DNA of 64,000 nt from the NCBI GenBank assembly GCA_003255065.1, contig QAOA01000126.1:323901-387900 (forward strand), given 5' to 3'. A model generated the notes under the pieces. It saw only the letters and a program-made list of their open reading frames with translations, was not told where the DNA came from and did not search any database. The DNA is from Cercis canadensis (taxonomy: Eukaryota; Streptophyta; Magnoliopsida; Fabales; Fabaceae). How positions within the stretch are numbered: position 1 is the stretch's first letter; each line of letters opens with the position of its first letter. Positions 48,601 through 60,021 of this stretch are shown piece by piece. The position numbers and the translations under genes were made by a program.

Positions 48601-51600
48601 GTGAGGAAAGTTACAAGACATGCTGAATATGTAGTCAAGTTATCAAGGTGGTAGTAAGTCATACAATTTTCAGCATTGTTACTGTTGAAGTTAAGCCAGT
48701 GACTGCTTTGCTGGCTGGCCATCGGATTCCTTCCTGAAGAAGAAAGTTGCTCTTCCTGTTTTAAATATTACAAATTTTATTTCTTAGCAAGTAGTGAAAA
48801 GAAAAATAAGCATCGATAGCATTGAAAATGGATGTAAAGCATCAATAGTATCACTCCAATTGGACATCTTAATGAACATGAATGCAAATGGATGTAAAAT
48901 GTAAATTCTACTACATGAAATATGTCTTAGCAATACTCACAATTCCATCTGGCTTGTATACATGTTTCTCTTGTAACTTGGCCATGGATGAAGTCTTACA
49001 TGATTCCAGCACCTCCTTCCAAGATAAAGCCTCATCATTTCCATCAGAGCAATCATGGTCAAGTAATTCTTCATAATATTCACCCCTGTCACCTATAGAA
49101 AATAAACTTATTTTAGCAGGTTTTGCTTTGCTTTCTTTCCGGTTGAAGTATAGCAGAGGAAACAAACTACAGAGAAGCGGAGAAATAATTGCACATTTGA
49201 TCTAGTCACAAACTAAGGACTTCAACACAAAAGAACTCTCCCGTCCTTTGCATGTCAACCAATGAGATTCCCTGAAAGAGAACATTAGCTGAACACCATA
49301 GGTAGGGCAAGAAAATAACCTTGTCTCAAAGCAAAGGTGTGTGTTTATTATATTTTATTGAGATCCGTGGAGTGCCTAGCAAAGTAGAGCCGGATACAAC
49401 AAACTTTCCTGGTAGCGAGGCAGTGGTTTTAAACCTTATTTTATTCGTTCTGGTTACTTGAATCACAATATGGATCCTACAGATCTTATAAGATTCACAT
49501 GAAACCATCAGATTTTAACAATCTGGGAAATAGTTTAGATCATTTGAGGATGTAAGAAATTTGTGACAACCTTGAAAAGCTTAATCTAAGAAGCTATGCC
49601 TCAAATTTCAACAAACACCACAAAAAATTAGCTGCACCAGGTGGATGATGTCACAAGCATCAGTTAGGTATGTAGAAGAGACACACTTTTATCTATAACT
49701 GAACAAATTAAAACAGAATACAGGGTTAAGGACTCAGATATTTCAAATTTATCAACATGCACTTTTGACAATTTTCAAGCCCTATTTAGTGATAAAATTA
49801 ATATGTATGCATACTTAACAGCGCAAGATCGTCTAAATTACCTTGTCTGCCAGTATTTCCATCATAAATTTGACCATGATCATCTGGTCCATTGCAAACT
49901 ATAGATTTGTCTTGCTCACAGAACTCCCTTTTATTTTGCTGAGGGTTTGAATCATATGCATTTTCATGATCACTGGAGAAGGAAGCAATATTTTTGAAGC
50001 TGTCCTCATTCAAACTTAACTGCTCCTCCAGTCGGCGCAAAGCTTGAGTAACCTCGAGTTCAGTAGGAATTCCTGCTTCTGCATCAGTTCCATCCAACTG
50101 ATCCATTCCATTGTTCTTGATGGCTATATTAGAGGTCACTTCCACAGATCCAGGACTGGAGAAACTCTGATAAGGTTCATATGAATCACCAAACATGGAT
50201 GTTGACCCTGGATTCTGGGCAGTATAGGAACTAGGACTCTGACTAAATGCAGAAGAGGGTCCTGGTGACAATTGTGTGCCAGGTCCAGAGCTGAGCTTTC
50301 CCTGCAAAATTTGCACAAGGAATGAATCTAAACCTAAAACCCTGGTGTGCAACCTCATTGATACACACATGATGATGAACGTCATTGTATAATTGTAATT
50401 CAAAGACACCAAGCTATAATTTATAAGAAGATTTACGTTTCTCTTCAGAGACACCAAACTAACAGAAGTTAATACCAGAGCTTCGTAAATAATCATAGTC
50501 CTCAGGAAAATGGCAATTACAGGCTCTCTTGTCTTAAAATTAGGCTTTGGCATGTAAAACTTAGGCATCTACAGAAGCAAACTTCTAAGAGAAAAGTAAA
50601 TATTCAGAGGAATATGGAGTTTTAACGAAGTTAAGTGAACAAACTGGAAGTGACTTTAATTCATCATAAAATAGAATTTTACTTTTTAATATATATTTGA
50701 ATAATTCTGAAACAATTGTTTTATACAATGGATATAATTAATCAATTGAAGATGTTTTATTTTGGAAAGATATATGTACATCTATTGGAGAGGTTTGGAA
50801 CTGGAAAACAAGTGGGTGGTTGGGGGGGAAGAGAGAGAGGGAGAGAAATTCAGAAAAATATGACAGTCATTAATATCAAAGATACAGAAAAGACATACTT
50901 AAACAGGAAATATAAACAGCTCATGGGCTACTCCTTAAGTCATATACGGGAAAAGGAGAAGGAGCTCTAAATAAAGTTAAGAAAACAGGATGGGGAAAAT
51001 GAACCCTCGAGGCCAAAAGGATGAACAGCCCTGTATTTGCTGAGAGCACGCTTTGACAAGTTGTAAGTACTAATATTTTACTTATCTGACATCAAATTCT
51101 GGAAACTCACCTCATTTGTTTCTCTGTAATGTACAAGAACAATATGCTCATATGCCCTGTCAAGAAACAATAATGTGAGTAAATATGAACACCAAATTCA
51201 ACAACATACAAATGAACATATGGTAAGAATAAAAATGGAAACTGAAGGTTAACTGTGTTTAAAAGTTAGGTAATTTTATCTTTGCAACTCCTATAGCATT
51301 TAATTACTTATATTCTTTTAATATGATCTTTGCCCCAAAAATTGCATGTTTTATGTTCAATATTAGAAAGACATAGAAAAATGGTGATGAACGCAGTATT
51401 AAGAGGGATATACAATATGCAAATAAATAATATTTACTCACGGATCCAACATCCAGAAACTCCGTCTCTGAAAACTGGGGTTCTGCTCTCCATGTGCATA
51501 GTAACAATTTAAGGCTTCAACATTTCCAACCTAGCCATTCAGGTAAGTATGTTCACTTTCACAAGTGAAAATATATAGAATTCCATTGCAAAAGAAATGT

Positions 51601-53307
51601 TTGTCCAATGCCATCAACAGAGAAAGAATATGTGAAAGCTAAGATAAATTATATTGAAAAAAATGCTCAATCAGTACCGTTAAGCCTATGGAAGAGAGAA
51701 CCTGTTGTATCTCATGCACAAAAAGAGTAACTAGAAAACTAAATATTTAACTTTCTTCAAAGCATTTTGGAATCTATTTAACTTGTAGAGATAGATTTAG
51801 AAATAGATTTAAATCAAGCTTCCAATGATGATTTTAAGATAGTTCTCGATGATAGTCTGTCTCACCAAGTTTTGAGAACTTTAGCATGGTTTCAAATATA
51901 TATTCTCTTCTAAAAGAGTTCTATCTTCAATTTTTTATTTTTTTCCCTGGTATATATACTTTTATGGACTGCATTTCCACCATTAAGACCTTCTCCTCTA
52001 AAACACATGCAGCCTTTCGTGTTTAAATCCAGCAAATACACCCAAAACAAAATCAAATAGGAATGTGACACAAACCAAGATATTACAACACCAATGTAAA
52101 AATTAAGTACCATTGACCACTTTCTTCTATAAACAAAAAAAGAAAAGAAGAAGAATAAGGTCAAATCTGAATATTAATGGAACTTCAAGCTGGTACGAAC
52201 AATTTCATATGAAATTGTTTTTGTTAATACTGGCTCCAATGGTGTAAATTGGACCCTTTGCACACTACATGGACTACGTTATATCAAATGCCGTCAGCAA
52301 ATTTCCATCCCAAGAAGCACACATGGGCCCATATAAGTGGCAGCAACACATCCAAATATCTAAAAACAGATTATGAGCGTAACAAAATAGATCCTTGGAG
52401 TGCACCTTAAGTCGTTCATGAGCTTCTCCCACAGTTCTTCCGTCTCTTTTTTTCCGCCAATTATGGCCATCTCTACGGAAAAAACGGAGGACTCTTTTGT
52501 TAAATAGAAACAAGGATCCACCTGTGAACAAAATCAATTGGTGAGGTTGAAACACAGTCATATGTAGTCAAGTAACAAAGCAGAATAGCAAAGTCTGTCA
52601 GTTAATTCTATCAATCAGAAGCAGAGAATATGAATGTTACTTACTGGTTGGCTGTTGAGGGGGCTCTTGGGTGAACTGGTACTTGTCATGATTCTGTAAA
52701 ATGTACAGCACTTCTGCAGGCTTCAGCCATCGTGTTTGAGCTTCTTGATACAGATAATCTATATCATAACCTGAGACAACAATGAGAGATAAGAGAAATA
52801 GTTTTGAAGCCTTCTCACCATTTTTCCCCCCTTTTCTTATAGTTTAAGGTGAAGCGTCTATTGAGGTAGGGATATGCAGAAAAGAAGTGAAGCCTTTTGC
52901 TGCATTAGTGGTAACCATACAGCATAACCAAGAGCAAAAGTCAACTTATCATTTTCCAAAATAACAATAATTCCATCGCTAGGAATGAGTGTCTTTAATG
53001 GAACCAAACTAAGAATTATCCGTTCTCCTCAAGTCAACAATCCAGAAACCAAACTAAGAATTATTCATTTCACATCTCAAAGAAATCCAAATCCCAAACT
53101 ATGTGGTCGACCAAACAAGGCAATTTGCCGCCAATTTGAGAATAGAATACGCATCAATCCAAAAGAATCACCAAGACAACTATGGTAATTCAGTGGGCGG
53201 GGTTGAAACCAGTAAACTAAAATTGGAAAAGCGCTACTAACAAATACAAATACAAGCTCACAAGCAGAAAAGGAAAAAGAAAAATCCATATCTTTACCGG
53301 GCGGCAT
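45628..53307 (-). CDS. CAMTA4: Calmodulin-binding transcription activator CAMTA4
   Basis: This is a nuclear Ca2+/calmodulin-responsive transcription factor that binds CGCG-type elements and acts in cold, defence and stress signalling. Twelve exons join in frame: 53298-53307 (10 nt), 52645-52770, 52406-52521, 51442-51530, 51111-51156, 49842-50301, 48941-49092, 48351-48755, 47429-48108, 46621-47212, 46150-46443 and 45628-45720, giving about 1020 residues (990 if a 90-nt intron in exon 8 is removed; Arabidopsis about 1016). Domains in order are CG-1 (about 5-130: TRWLKPAEVLYIL, KRVLRFFRRDGHNWRKKRDG, LNCYYAHGEQN), an acidic Ser-rich middle, IPT/TIG (WGYTTETTKV to CITSGN), ankyrin repeats (INGWTALHWAARFGR), IQ motifs (ARIQSAFRAHSFRKRR; SIQKKYRGWKGRK; KIQAHVRGYQVRK) and the calmodulin-binding helix around WRRKGVGLRGFR. 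The short C-terminus (AELGSTS, then MEDDDLYLFP) favours CAMTA4 over CAMTA1-3. Confidence 0.94.
48575..48664 (-). other. Probable 90-nt in-frame intron (or exitron) in CAMTA4 exon 8
   Basis: On the minus strand, AAATT|GTATGA (donor at 48664) and TTACCAG|CTTTC (acceptor at 48575) bound exactly 90 nt with no stop. Retained, it adds a hydrophobic insert (for example SDVLLMLPAFF) unlike the polar flanks. Removed, it gives ENSFFSLPQE. Removal looks more natural, so 48575-48664 is probably usually spliced. Confidence 0.6.
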
Positions 53308-53674
53308 GGTATTTTGTTTATCGTCACAAAAACCACAAGTGGACATATTGGAGAGAGAGCATTTGAATTGTACTAACTCGACTGAGCCCACCACGCTCAG
53401 AAACCGGAGAGAGTGCTCGATTTGGTGCGCAGTGCGAAACTATAACTGAACTGAAAAGCAGAGATAACAAGCCAAGGAAGGGAAGGGATCAACAAAATCT
53501 ACTGGATCACCACCCTCTCCCTCTCACCGCTGAGCGAAGACCCGAGAGAGACCCAGGTTTTTGATTTGAGCTGGCGCCTCATACCGTACACTTAGCCCTT
53601 CTAAGCTGTAACCGTAAAAACGACACGGCGTAAGGAAAACTCTTGACGCTAAACTAATAGGATGAAAGTTTTTT

Positions 53675-53870
53675 TTAGATATTTTGTTGTATGTGATATT
53701 ATATAAGAATAATTAATATTTAAATAATATGAGTATAAATTAATTAATTTTAAATTTATTTAAAAAGTAAAATAAATTAATTTTATATTAAATAAAATAT
53801 AAAAATTATATATATTTATCATGTTAATATAATATAATATATATATAATATTATAAAATTTCCTTTACAA
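53675..53870. repeat. AT-rich hairpin repeat, copy 2
   Basis: This is the partner of 28115-28300 in the same orientation. Shared blocks include AATAATTAATAT, TATAAATTAATTA, TTTTAAATTTATTT and AAATATAAAAATTATATATA followed by TTTATCATGTTAAT. It lies in a spacer 25 kb from copy 1. Confidence 0.65.
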
Positions 53871-54688
53871 GAAAGTTAAATCTGCCTGTGTAATGACTTG
53901 AAAATTTACTTTTACTGACTCCTTGAACCCCGGATGTGCGGTTTATATTTGGGTCACACCTTTGCAGGGAAACTTCCCGGTAATTCTGGAGATAAAACCT
54001 CGTTTACTAGTCTACGAGTTATAGTAAAATAAACTAATTCCTTTTCGTTTTTTAGGCCGAATGGTAACCAGAAATATCTCTTCCCTTGCTGACCCAGAAA
54101 CCCAACAAGGGATAGCGATGATCAAGTTGCCAATTGCCAGAGTGTGAATGAAGCCTGAAGCTAATGGGAGAGTGTTATTATGCCTATTACTTATTTGGTT
54201 GTTGATATTGAATATTGATTGAGGTGGGACATTGAATTGACTTCATTCATAAACCCTGACCTATACAGAGGAAGCCTGTGTACAAGGGTATACTCGTAAA
54301 AAGACGCCAACCACATCATAAGGGCAGAATCCTGGTCTTGATGCTTTGAAGAAACACGTGAAAAATATGTCTTTGCTGATTTTTTTATTTATTTTTGGGC
54401 GAACTTCAATGTTAGTCTTCTCTTCTTTTACGGTTTTACCGCTTAGCAGTTAGCACCCCCTACAATATTCAACGCAAAATTTAAAATTACAAGCTGTATT
54501 GCATCTATAATTTCTTTTATTCCATCCGACGACTTGTTAATTTCATTCAACTATGCCCGACAAAATATAGGCAATTTGACCAAAATAATACATGTGGACA
54601 AAGTATTTACCCATATAGTGCACATTTGAAAGTATTTACCTCAAAGGGGCAGTTTTGAATTTTTTAATAATTTTCGAGTTTAAGTAAT

Positions 54689-54760
54689 CACGGTTTATCA
54701 GCTCTTAAACCGTGAACCCACTGAACACGGTTTAGGAAATTTTCGCCAAACCGTGATCAC
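54689..54760. repeat. Alternating inverted CACGGTTTA repeats beside a gap
   Basis: CACGGTTTA (54689), TAAACCGTG (54706), CACGGTTTA (54726) and AAACCGTG (54748) alternate in orientation. They end in the palindrome GTGATCAC at 54753-54760, directly before the N at 54761. The DNA could form hairpins or a cruciform. The array is probably the end of a repeat or transposon that is cut by the gap. Confidence 0.75.
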
Positions 54761-55163
54761 NTTGTTTTAATATAAATTCAATAAAATTTAAATTATGTAA
54801 ATTATATATAAATCAAATATATGACATAAATTACATCAAAGAAAATGTAGCATAGCACTCCTTTAGTACAATAACTCCTTTGAGAGAGTTACTGGCAAAA
54901 TAGAAGAGTTTAGAATGTTCAAAAGGCTATGTTGCATAAGGACAGGTGCACGTTTCGTATTTGGTACGGGTACGAAACGCGGGTACAACAATTTTTCAAA
55001 AAATAGGGTATAGGAACGCCACGTGTATATATCAAATAGAACGAACAATGGTGAAGAAATGCCCTAAAATTTGATTTAAACTCGGGTTGGGGGTGAAAAA
55101 TTAGGGCATAGACGATACGACATCATTTTGGGACATCAGGGCTTGCACTCCTTGCCAAAAATG

Positions 55164-55807
55164 GCGTCATCCCACTTAATGCCATGACCGCCCCCTAAAA
55201 AACGGTGTCGTTCCACTAAGATTGAAAAACCAGCTCCCAAAACGACGTCGTATCCAATGACCAAGATTTTAAATAGGGTTTTGTTTGCATTTTTTTTGGT
55301 GAAACTTAATGTTTCGAAATGGAAAAATTCAAAAAAACAACAAAAGACAAATTTTTGTGCGTGTCCTACGTTTGATACGTGTTTCGGCCCCATTTTCAAA
55401 ACGGGGACATGCCATTTTCTAGCGTCTCGGTGCTTATAAGTCAAAAGGACATTCATGTTTTGACAAGAAACCAAAAAAAAAAAANGCGTCATCCCACTTA
55501 ATGCCATGACCGCCCCCTAAAAAACGGTGTCGTTCCACTAAGATTGAAAAACCAGCTCCCAAAACGACGTCGTATCCAATGACCGAGATTTTAAATAGGG
55601 TTTTGTTTGCATTTTTTTTGGTGAAACTTAATGTTTCGAAATGGAAAAATTCAAAAAAAACAACAAAAGACAAATTTTTGTGCGTGTCCTTCGTTTGATA
55701 CGTGTTTCGGCCCCGTTTTCAAAACGGGGACATGCCATTTTCTAGCGTCTCGGTGCTTATAAGTCAAAAGGACATTCATGTCTTGACAAGAAACCAAAAA
55801 AAAAAAA
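55164..55807. repeat. 321-bp near-duplicate around single N at 55485
   Basis: The sequence 55164-55484 recurs at 55486-55807 with about five substitutions. Each copy runs from GCGTCATCCCACTTAATGCC to an A-run after AAGAAACC. The A-run immediately precedes the N. This is probably an unmerged overlap of two contigs or haplotypes of one unidentified repeat, but a true tandem copy is possible. Confidence 0.85.
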
Positions 55808-56671
55808 CTCAAGTTTGCCCCATCAAAGAATGAACCAATGATAAAGGACCGTATTTAATGAATTACGATCTTTAAACAAGATATTCATACTCATATATGA
55901 TAGTAATACGAGTGATGTTGCAGCTTATGTACATATCAGGCTTTAATTTACTAGTACCATCATTAATGAAATATAACTTACTATAGGGCACCCTTAGAAA
56001 TTGGTAACAAGATTGAGTCATATGTTCCATAAATTCTTCTCCAAAACCAACCCACAAGGGGCAAATACAGTTTCAGTTTCTAGGCGTGATCGCTTGTACA
56101 AGCTTATAACGAGATCGTTTATGGACTGTTTGATGGTCAAGATGGGCATATTTCCTTATCCCATCTTCTATAAAATTATGGCAAATTAGCAATAGAGGTA
56201 AGCCTCAGATTGTTGTTATTGAAGTGGAAAATGTACATCACACGCATATATGCAATCCTGATGCGAAATAGAGGAGGCCCGGCAACAGCATACGATTATG
56301 CCCTTTTGTATATATGTAAGTTGAGTGAGTTGCTTTGAAAAGACGTGCCAAACTGAATCCCAATCATAAGTGGCTGTAATTCCTTGCTTCCACGCCACTT
56401 AATCGGTGGAAGCAGTAACACCCAAATCCAATGGCAATTAGCATTTAGGAATCATCGGAAGCCATGTTATTCTTAATCCAAATCCCTTCCCAATCTCATC
56501 TCAATCATCACCACGTGCACAACTAACTGTGACAGCGTCAGTGAATCCACGGTTACTTGGTCGCAGAAGCCTCCGCCCACAGCCCACAGCCCACAACTCA
56601 ACATCTTGAGACCTGCCTTTGCTTTATCCCTTAATTTATTCATTCATCTCCTCCCACTCTACGTACAATCT

Positions 56672-56690
56672 ACATATATATATATATAAC
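56672..56690 (+). promoter_or_regulatory. TATA-box region of first DUF3339 gene
   Basis: A (TA)n tract, CATATATATATATATAACC, lies about 90 bp upstream of the start codon, with a pyrimidine-rich leader after it. The call rests on position and motif. Confidence 0.5.
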
Positions 56691-56776
56691 CACCCCACTT
56701 CCGCTGATCTCCGTAGCAGTTATCATCAATAGTCTTAGAATTAAAATTAGCACAAGTTGAAATTGAAGTTGGGAAA

Positions 56777-56986
56777 ATGTCGGACTGGGGCCCAGTGTTT
56801 GTGGCTGTGGTGCTGTTCGTGCTGTTAACGCCGGGTCTGCTATTTCAGGTTCCTGGGCGCTCAAGGTGCATCGAGTTTGGGAACTTTCAGACCAGTGGTG
56901 CTGCCATACTCATTCACTCCCTCCTCTACTTTGGTCTCATTTGCATATTCTTGCTCGCAGTTAAGGTCCATTTGTACATGGGCTAA
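56777..56986 (+). CDS. DUF3339 family membrane microprotein, copy 1
   Basis: This is a 69-residue, single-exon protein. It has an N-terminal hydrophobic helix (VFVAVVLFVLLTPGLLFQV), the conserved central motif PGRSRCIEFGNFQTSG, a second helix (ILIHSLLYFGLICIFLLAV) and the end KVHLYMG. The length and both motifs are those of the plant DUF3339 family. Function is not established for this family, and only a two-helix membrane topology can be inferred. A second copy lies 1.6 kb downstream on the same strand. Confidence 0.92.
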   Translation: MSDWGPVFVAVVLFVLLTPGLLFQVPGRSRCIEFGNFQTSGAAILIHSLLYFGLICIFLLAVKVHLYMG

Positions 56987-58600
56987 CCAGTCCTCTAAAA
57001 CCAACACTTCATTCACAATGTCAGGGAATTAATATTAATTATTTGAGCGTAGAAACTAGAAACTTCCTGTTTTCAATTCCTTCTTCTGCTATGTACTTCG
57101 TTCCAATTGTAACAACTGGGGAGCCGTTCAGTTGCTGTACTCAGTTTTCTTCTTTCAATGAGTGAATTCTAGTAATCTGATTCGTTTAAACTTGCATTCT
57201 CTATATTCTCGACTTTAATGAAAATTCGTGTTTCAAATATCCATTATTCAATACCTTTTTTTTGGAATAATCAACTGGAAATTCAGAATAGATATATGAG
57301 AAAAATTCACCATTCACCATTCACGGGTCAATTTGATTCGGCCGTAACGCAACATCTGACCACTTCCTTTCTTGTCCGATTGCACGTACTGTTTTCAGTT
57401 ACAAGTTACAACTGCCTCTTCCTCCCATAAGGTGGATACACAGACAACAACCATAATGTAATTCTAGTGCTTACTTTGGTTCAGCGACAAATTTTACCTA
57501 AATCATTTTTCATAATGTAAAGAACTTTTGATTTTTGTTAACCTTACTGGATCGGCCGTGTGTATTGTGGCCTTGGGCCCTGGGAGTTTGTTATCTTGTA
57601 GAGATCTGCTTCTCCTCAATGGATCTCGTTCTGAGCCCCTTGGCCCCCGCTAATTTGGGTTTTAGTTCTCTACTTCTGTTATATGACCCCAGAAAATAAA
57701 AAGATTAGTTCTGCTTTGTTAATTTTGGTGTGTTCACTCAAAAATAAAAATAAAAATATTGGTGCGATTAAAAGATTTTCTATAAATGACTTCGATTCAG
57801 GTTTGACAGAAATTACTACAGCGCGCCTTTTTTTGTTTCCGGATATGTCCTTTAGATGGGATGTAAAAAACCCAGCATCAAAACTCTAGCTGGTTTTAAT
57901 TCTCAAGTCTTAACTTAGAATGGGAGATTCGCTAAAAACAGGGGAAAATTTGTCCTATTTAAAAGTGTTGAGGTAATTTGCAAACTTGTGGTTCTTTCTT
58001 TTTAATTCGAAGCAGTTGGCGGAAAGCGAGTCAAAAATAACTAAACGAAGGCGAAGGACACCGAAGAAGTAGATTTATTTTTATTTTTATTAATTGTGGT
58101 GCTAAGTCTTACAAATCAACTGTGTGGCTCTTAATTTCCTTGTATAGATGTCAGACGGATTGGCTCCACGTAATGGCCCGCCGTGGCATTATAAAATAAA
58201 ACACTATAATTTATTGATTAAGTTTGATGAAAAGAGAAAGCATTGCAACAGATGATAGCTGGCTAGCAGTTAGATTCAGGATATGCTGTCCCGCAATCTT
58301 GGCTTTGGTATCTGCTACAAGGCACCGACCGTGACATCCACAGAGGCAGAATTTGGCTCTAGATGTCTTTGTTTCTTTTAGCTGATGCTCCTTTCTTTTA
58401 TTCCTTGCTTCCTTCCCGCACTCACCTATCAATTGCCACTCCTTAGATACACATCACAGGAACACCATTCTTTAATATCGTCTTTCCTCTCTTTTAAAAT
58501 TTCCTATTTAGCTAACAGAGTCTCGCTCACTGAATCATTCACACAAACATACAAACACTTGAAAAAATAGAGTTACTTGTGTGTAAGAGAAGCACTAGTT
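56987..58600. other. Spacer between the two DUF3339 genes
   Basis: It contains the 3' untranslated region of the first gene and the promoter/leader of the second. I see no other gene. Confidence 0.55.
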
Positions 58601-58810
58601 ATGGCGGATTGGGGTCCGGTAGTAATAGCAGTGGTACTGTTCGTGCTACTGAGCCCAGGGTTACTGTTTCAATTGCCAGGGAGGAGCAGAGTGGTGGAGT
58701 TTGGGAACATGCAAACCAGCGGGGTCTCCATCTTAGTTCATACCATCATCTTTTTTGGCCTCATCACCATCTTTCTTATCGCTATCGGTGTGCATATCTA
58801 CACCGGGTAA
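58601..58810 (+). CDS. DUF3339 family membrane microprotein, copy 2
   Basis: This is a 69-residue, single-exon protein, the tandem paralogue of the one at 56777-56986 and about 70% identical by eye. It has helix VVIAVVLFVLLSPGLLFQL, then PGRSRVVEFGNMQTSG, a second helix ILVHTIIFFGLITIFLIAI and the end VHIYTG. An in-frame upstream ATG at 58577 would add eight residues. The start at 58601 (MADWGP) is chosen because it matches copy 1 (MSDWGP). Different promoters, with no shared upstream sequence seen, suggest separate regulation. The function is unknown. Confidence 0.92.
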   Translation: MADWGPVVIAVVLFVLLSPGLLFQLPGRSRVVEFGNMQTSGVSILVHTIIFFGLITIFLIAIGVHIYTG

Positions 58811-60021
58811 TCACCCCCTCAATCTTGCTAGTTTTTTTTTTTTAGAATCTATTGTTCCAAGAATTGGTAAATTTATTGTTTATTTTCCCTTTCTATGGGT
58901 TATTGATTGAGTAGATGAGTCTTAATTTGAGATTGTGGAGGGGAGGATCTTGGATAGAATGTAATCTCCAACAGCATGCACACTGTGTGATGGGTTGTGT
59001 TCTTTGTTTTCTTAAATGGATTTAGGGACGGGACAGCTTGTGTTCATCTAAGTATGTATGGCTTATTCACCATTAATTTTATTTACTCATTTACTTACTT
59101 TTTGGTGATATTTGAATTGGTTGTGTTATGGTAAGTTGGTTTTCACTGGCCTAAATCAGAATACGACAAAAATTGATAAACTCTACTATACAATCGATCG
59201 TATAAATTAGTCGGAGTTGTTTTTCTAGATCAAACTACAAATGTAATCGTGTAAGGGACTAGCTTTAGTATAAATTATCTTGTGTACTACTTTGTGTTTG
59301 GGGTACATTACACGCTGACGGCTGAAGAAAACGGATGCACCGTTTGCGTGGTCAAGTATCCAACTAACATGTTCTGCTTTATGGGATATTGTTGCCACGT
59401 ATATGATCCAGATTCAGCATTTAAATAATTCAGCTTTATTCCGTAACTATGAAACTTTATCCTATCCAGTTAATTAAGCCTGAACTACATAGCACCATTC
59501 GGCAGAAAATAAATGAAATTAGAAAGAAAAAGACTATTTTAATAATTTCTTCAAAGCCGCTTCAAGTCAGTTACAAACAATACCTGCTACTTTGGAACAT
59601 AGCAACTAGCCTATTTCAAATTTTCTTCTTACTCCGATGCAGCCTTTTCTCAACCATATATTTCCTATCTTTTTATAGTATGCCACGTATAAATGCGGAT
59701 GAAAGTAAATCGAAAAGCCTAAGATTATAAACTTTACAACTGTGACAGCCAAGATAAATAAATAAATGATAACACAAGAAAGAAACAGAGAACAGCTCTT
59801 CAATTCTTAGGCAGTGCTTCGGAATTATAGTTCGCTATTTATAATTAACAGAGAAGCTATATCCAGTTATCCACAGATCTCGGTAACTTATTGAAAGCCA
59901 GTTATCGACGACGCCTGCCTTTATAGGTGGATAATTTCTGTAACATTCATTGTCCTTTGGGCTGCTTCAGGCAGCATAAAACACGATATCATCGTATTGC
60001 TCATTTCCATTGTTTATCTCT
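58811..60021. other. Spacer after DUF3339 copy 2
   Basis: The left part is 3' untranslated sequence of DUF3339 copy 2, and the right edge is 3' untranslated sequence of the minus-strand gene ending at 60022. I see no gene. Confidence 0.5.

Larger units (their letters stand above)
53308..56671. other. CAMTA4 leader/promoter and repeat-rich spacer
   Basis: The sequence 53308-53590 is probably the CAMTA4 5' leader. Beyond it come an AT-rich hairpin repeat, alternating inverted CACGGTTTA motifs at a single-N join (54761) and a 321-bp near-duplicate around another N (55485). I see no credible gene. Confidence 0.6.
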
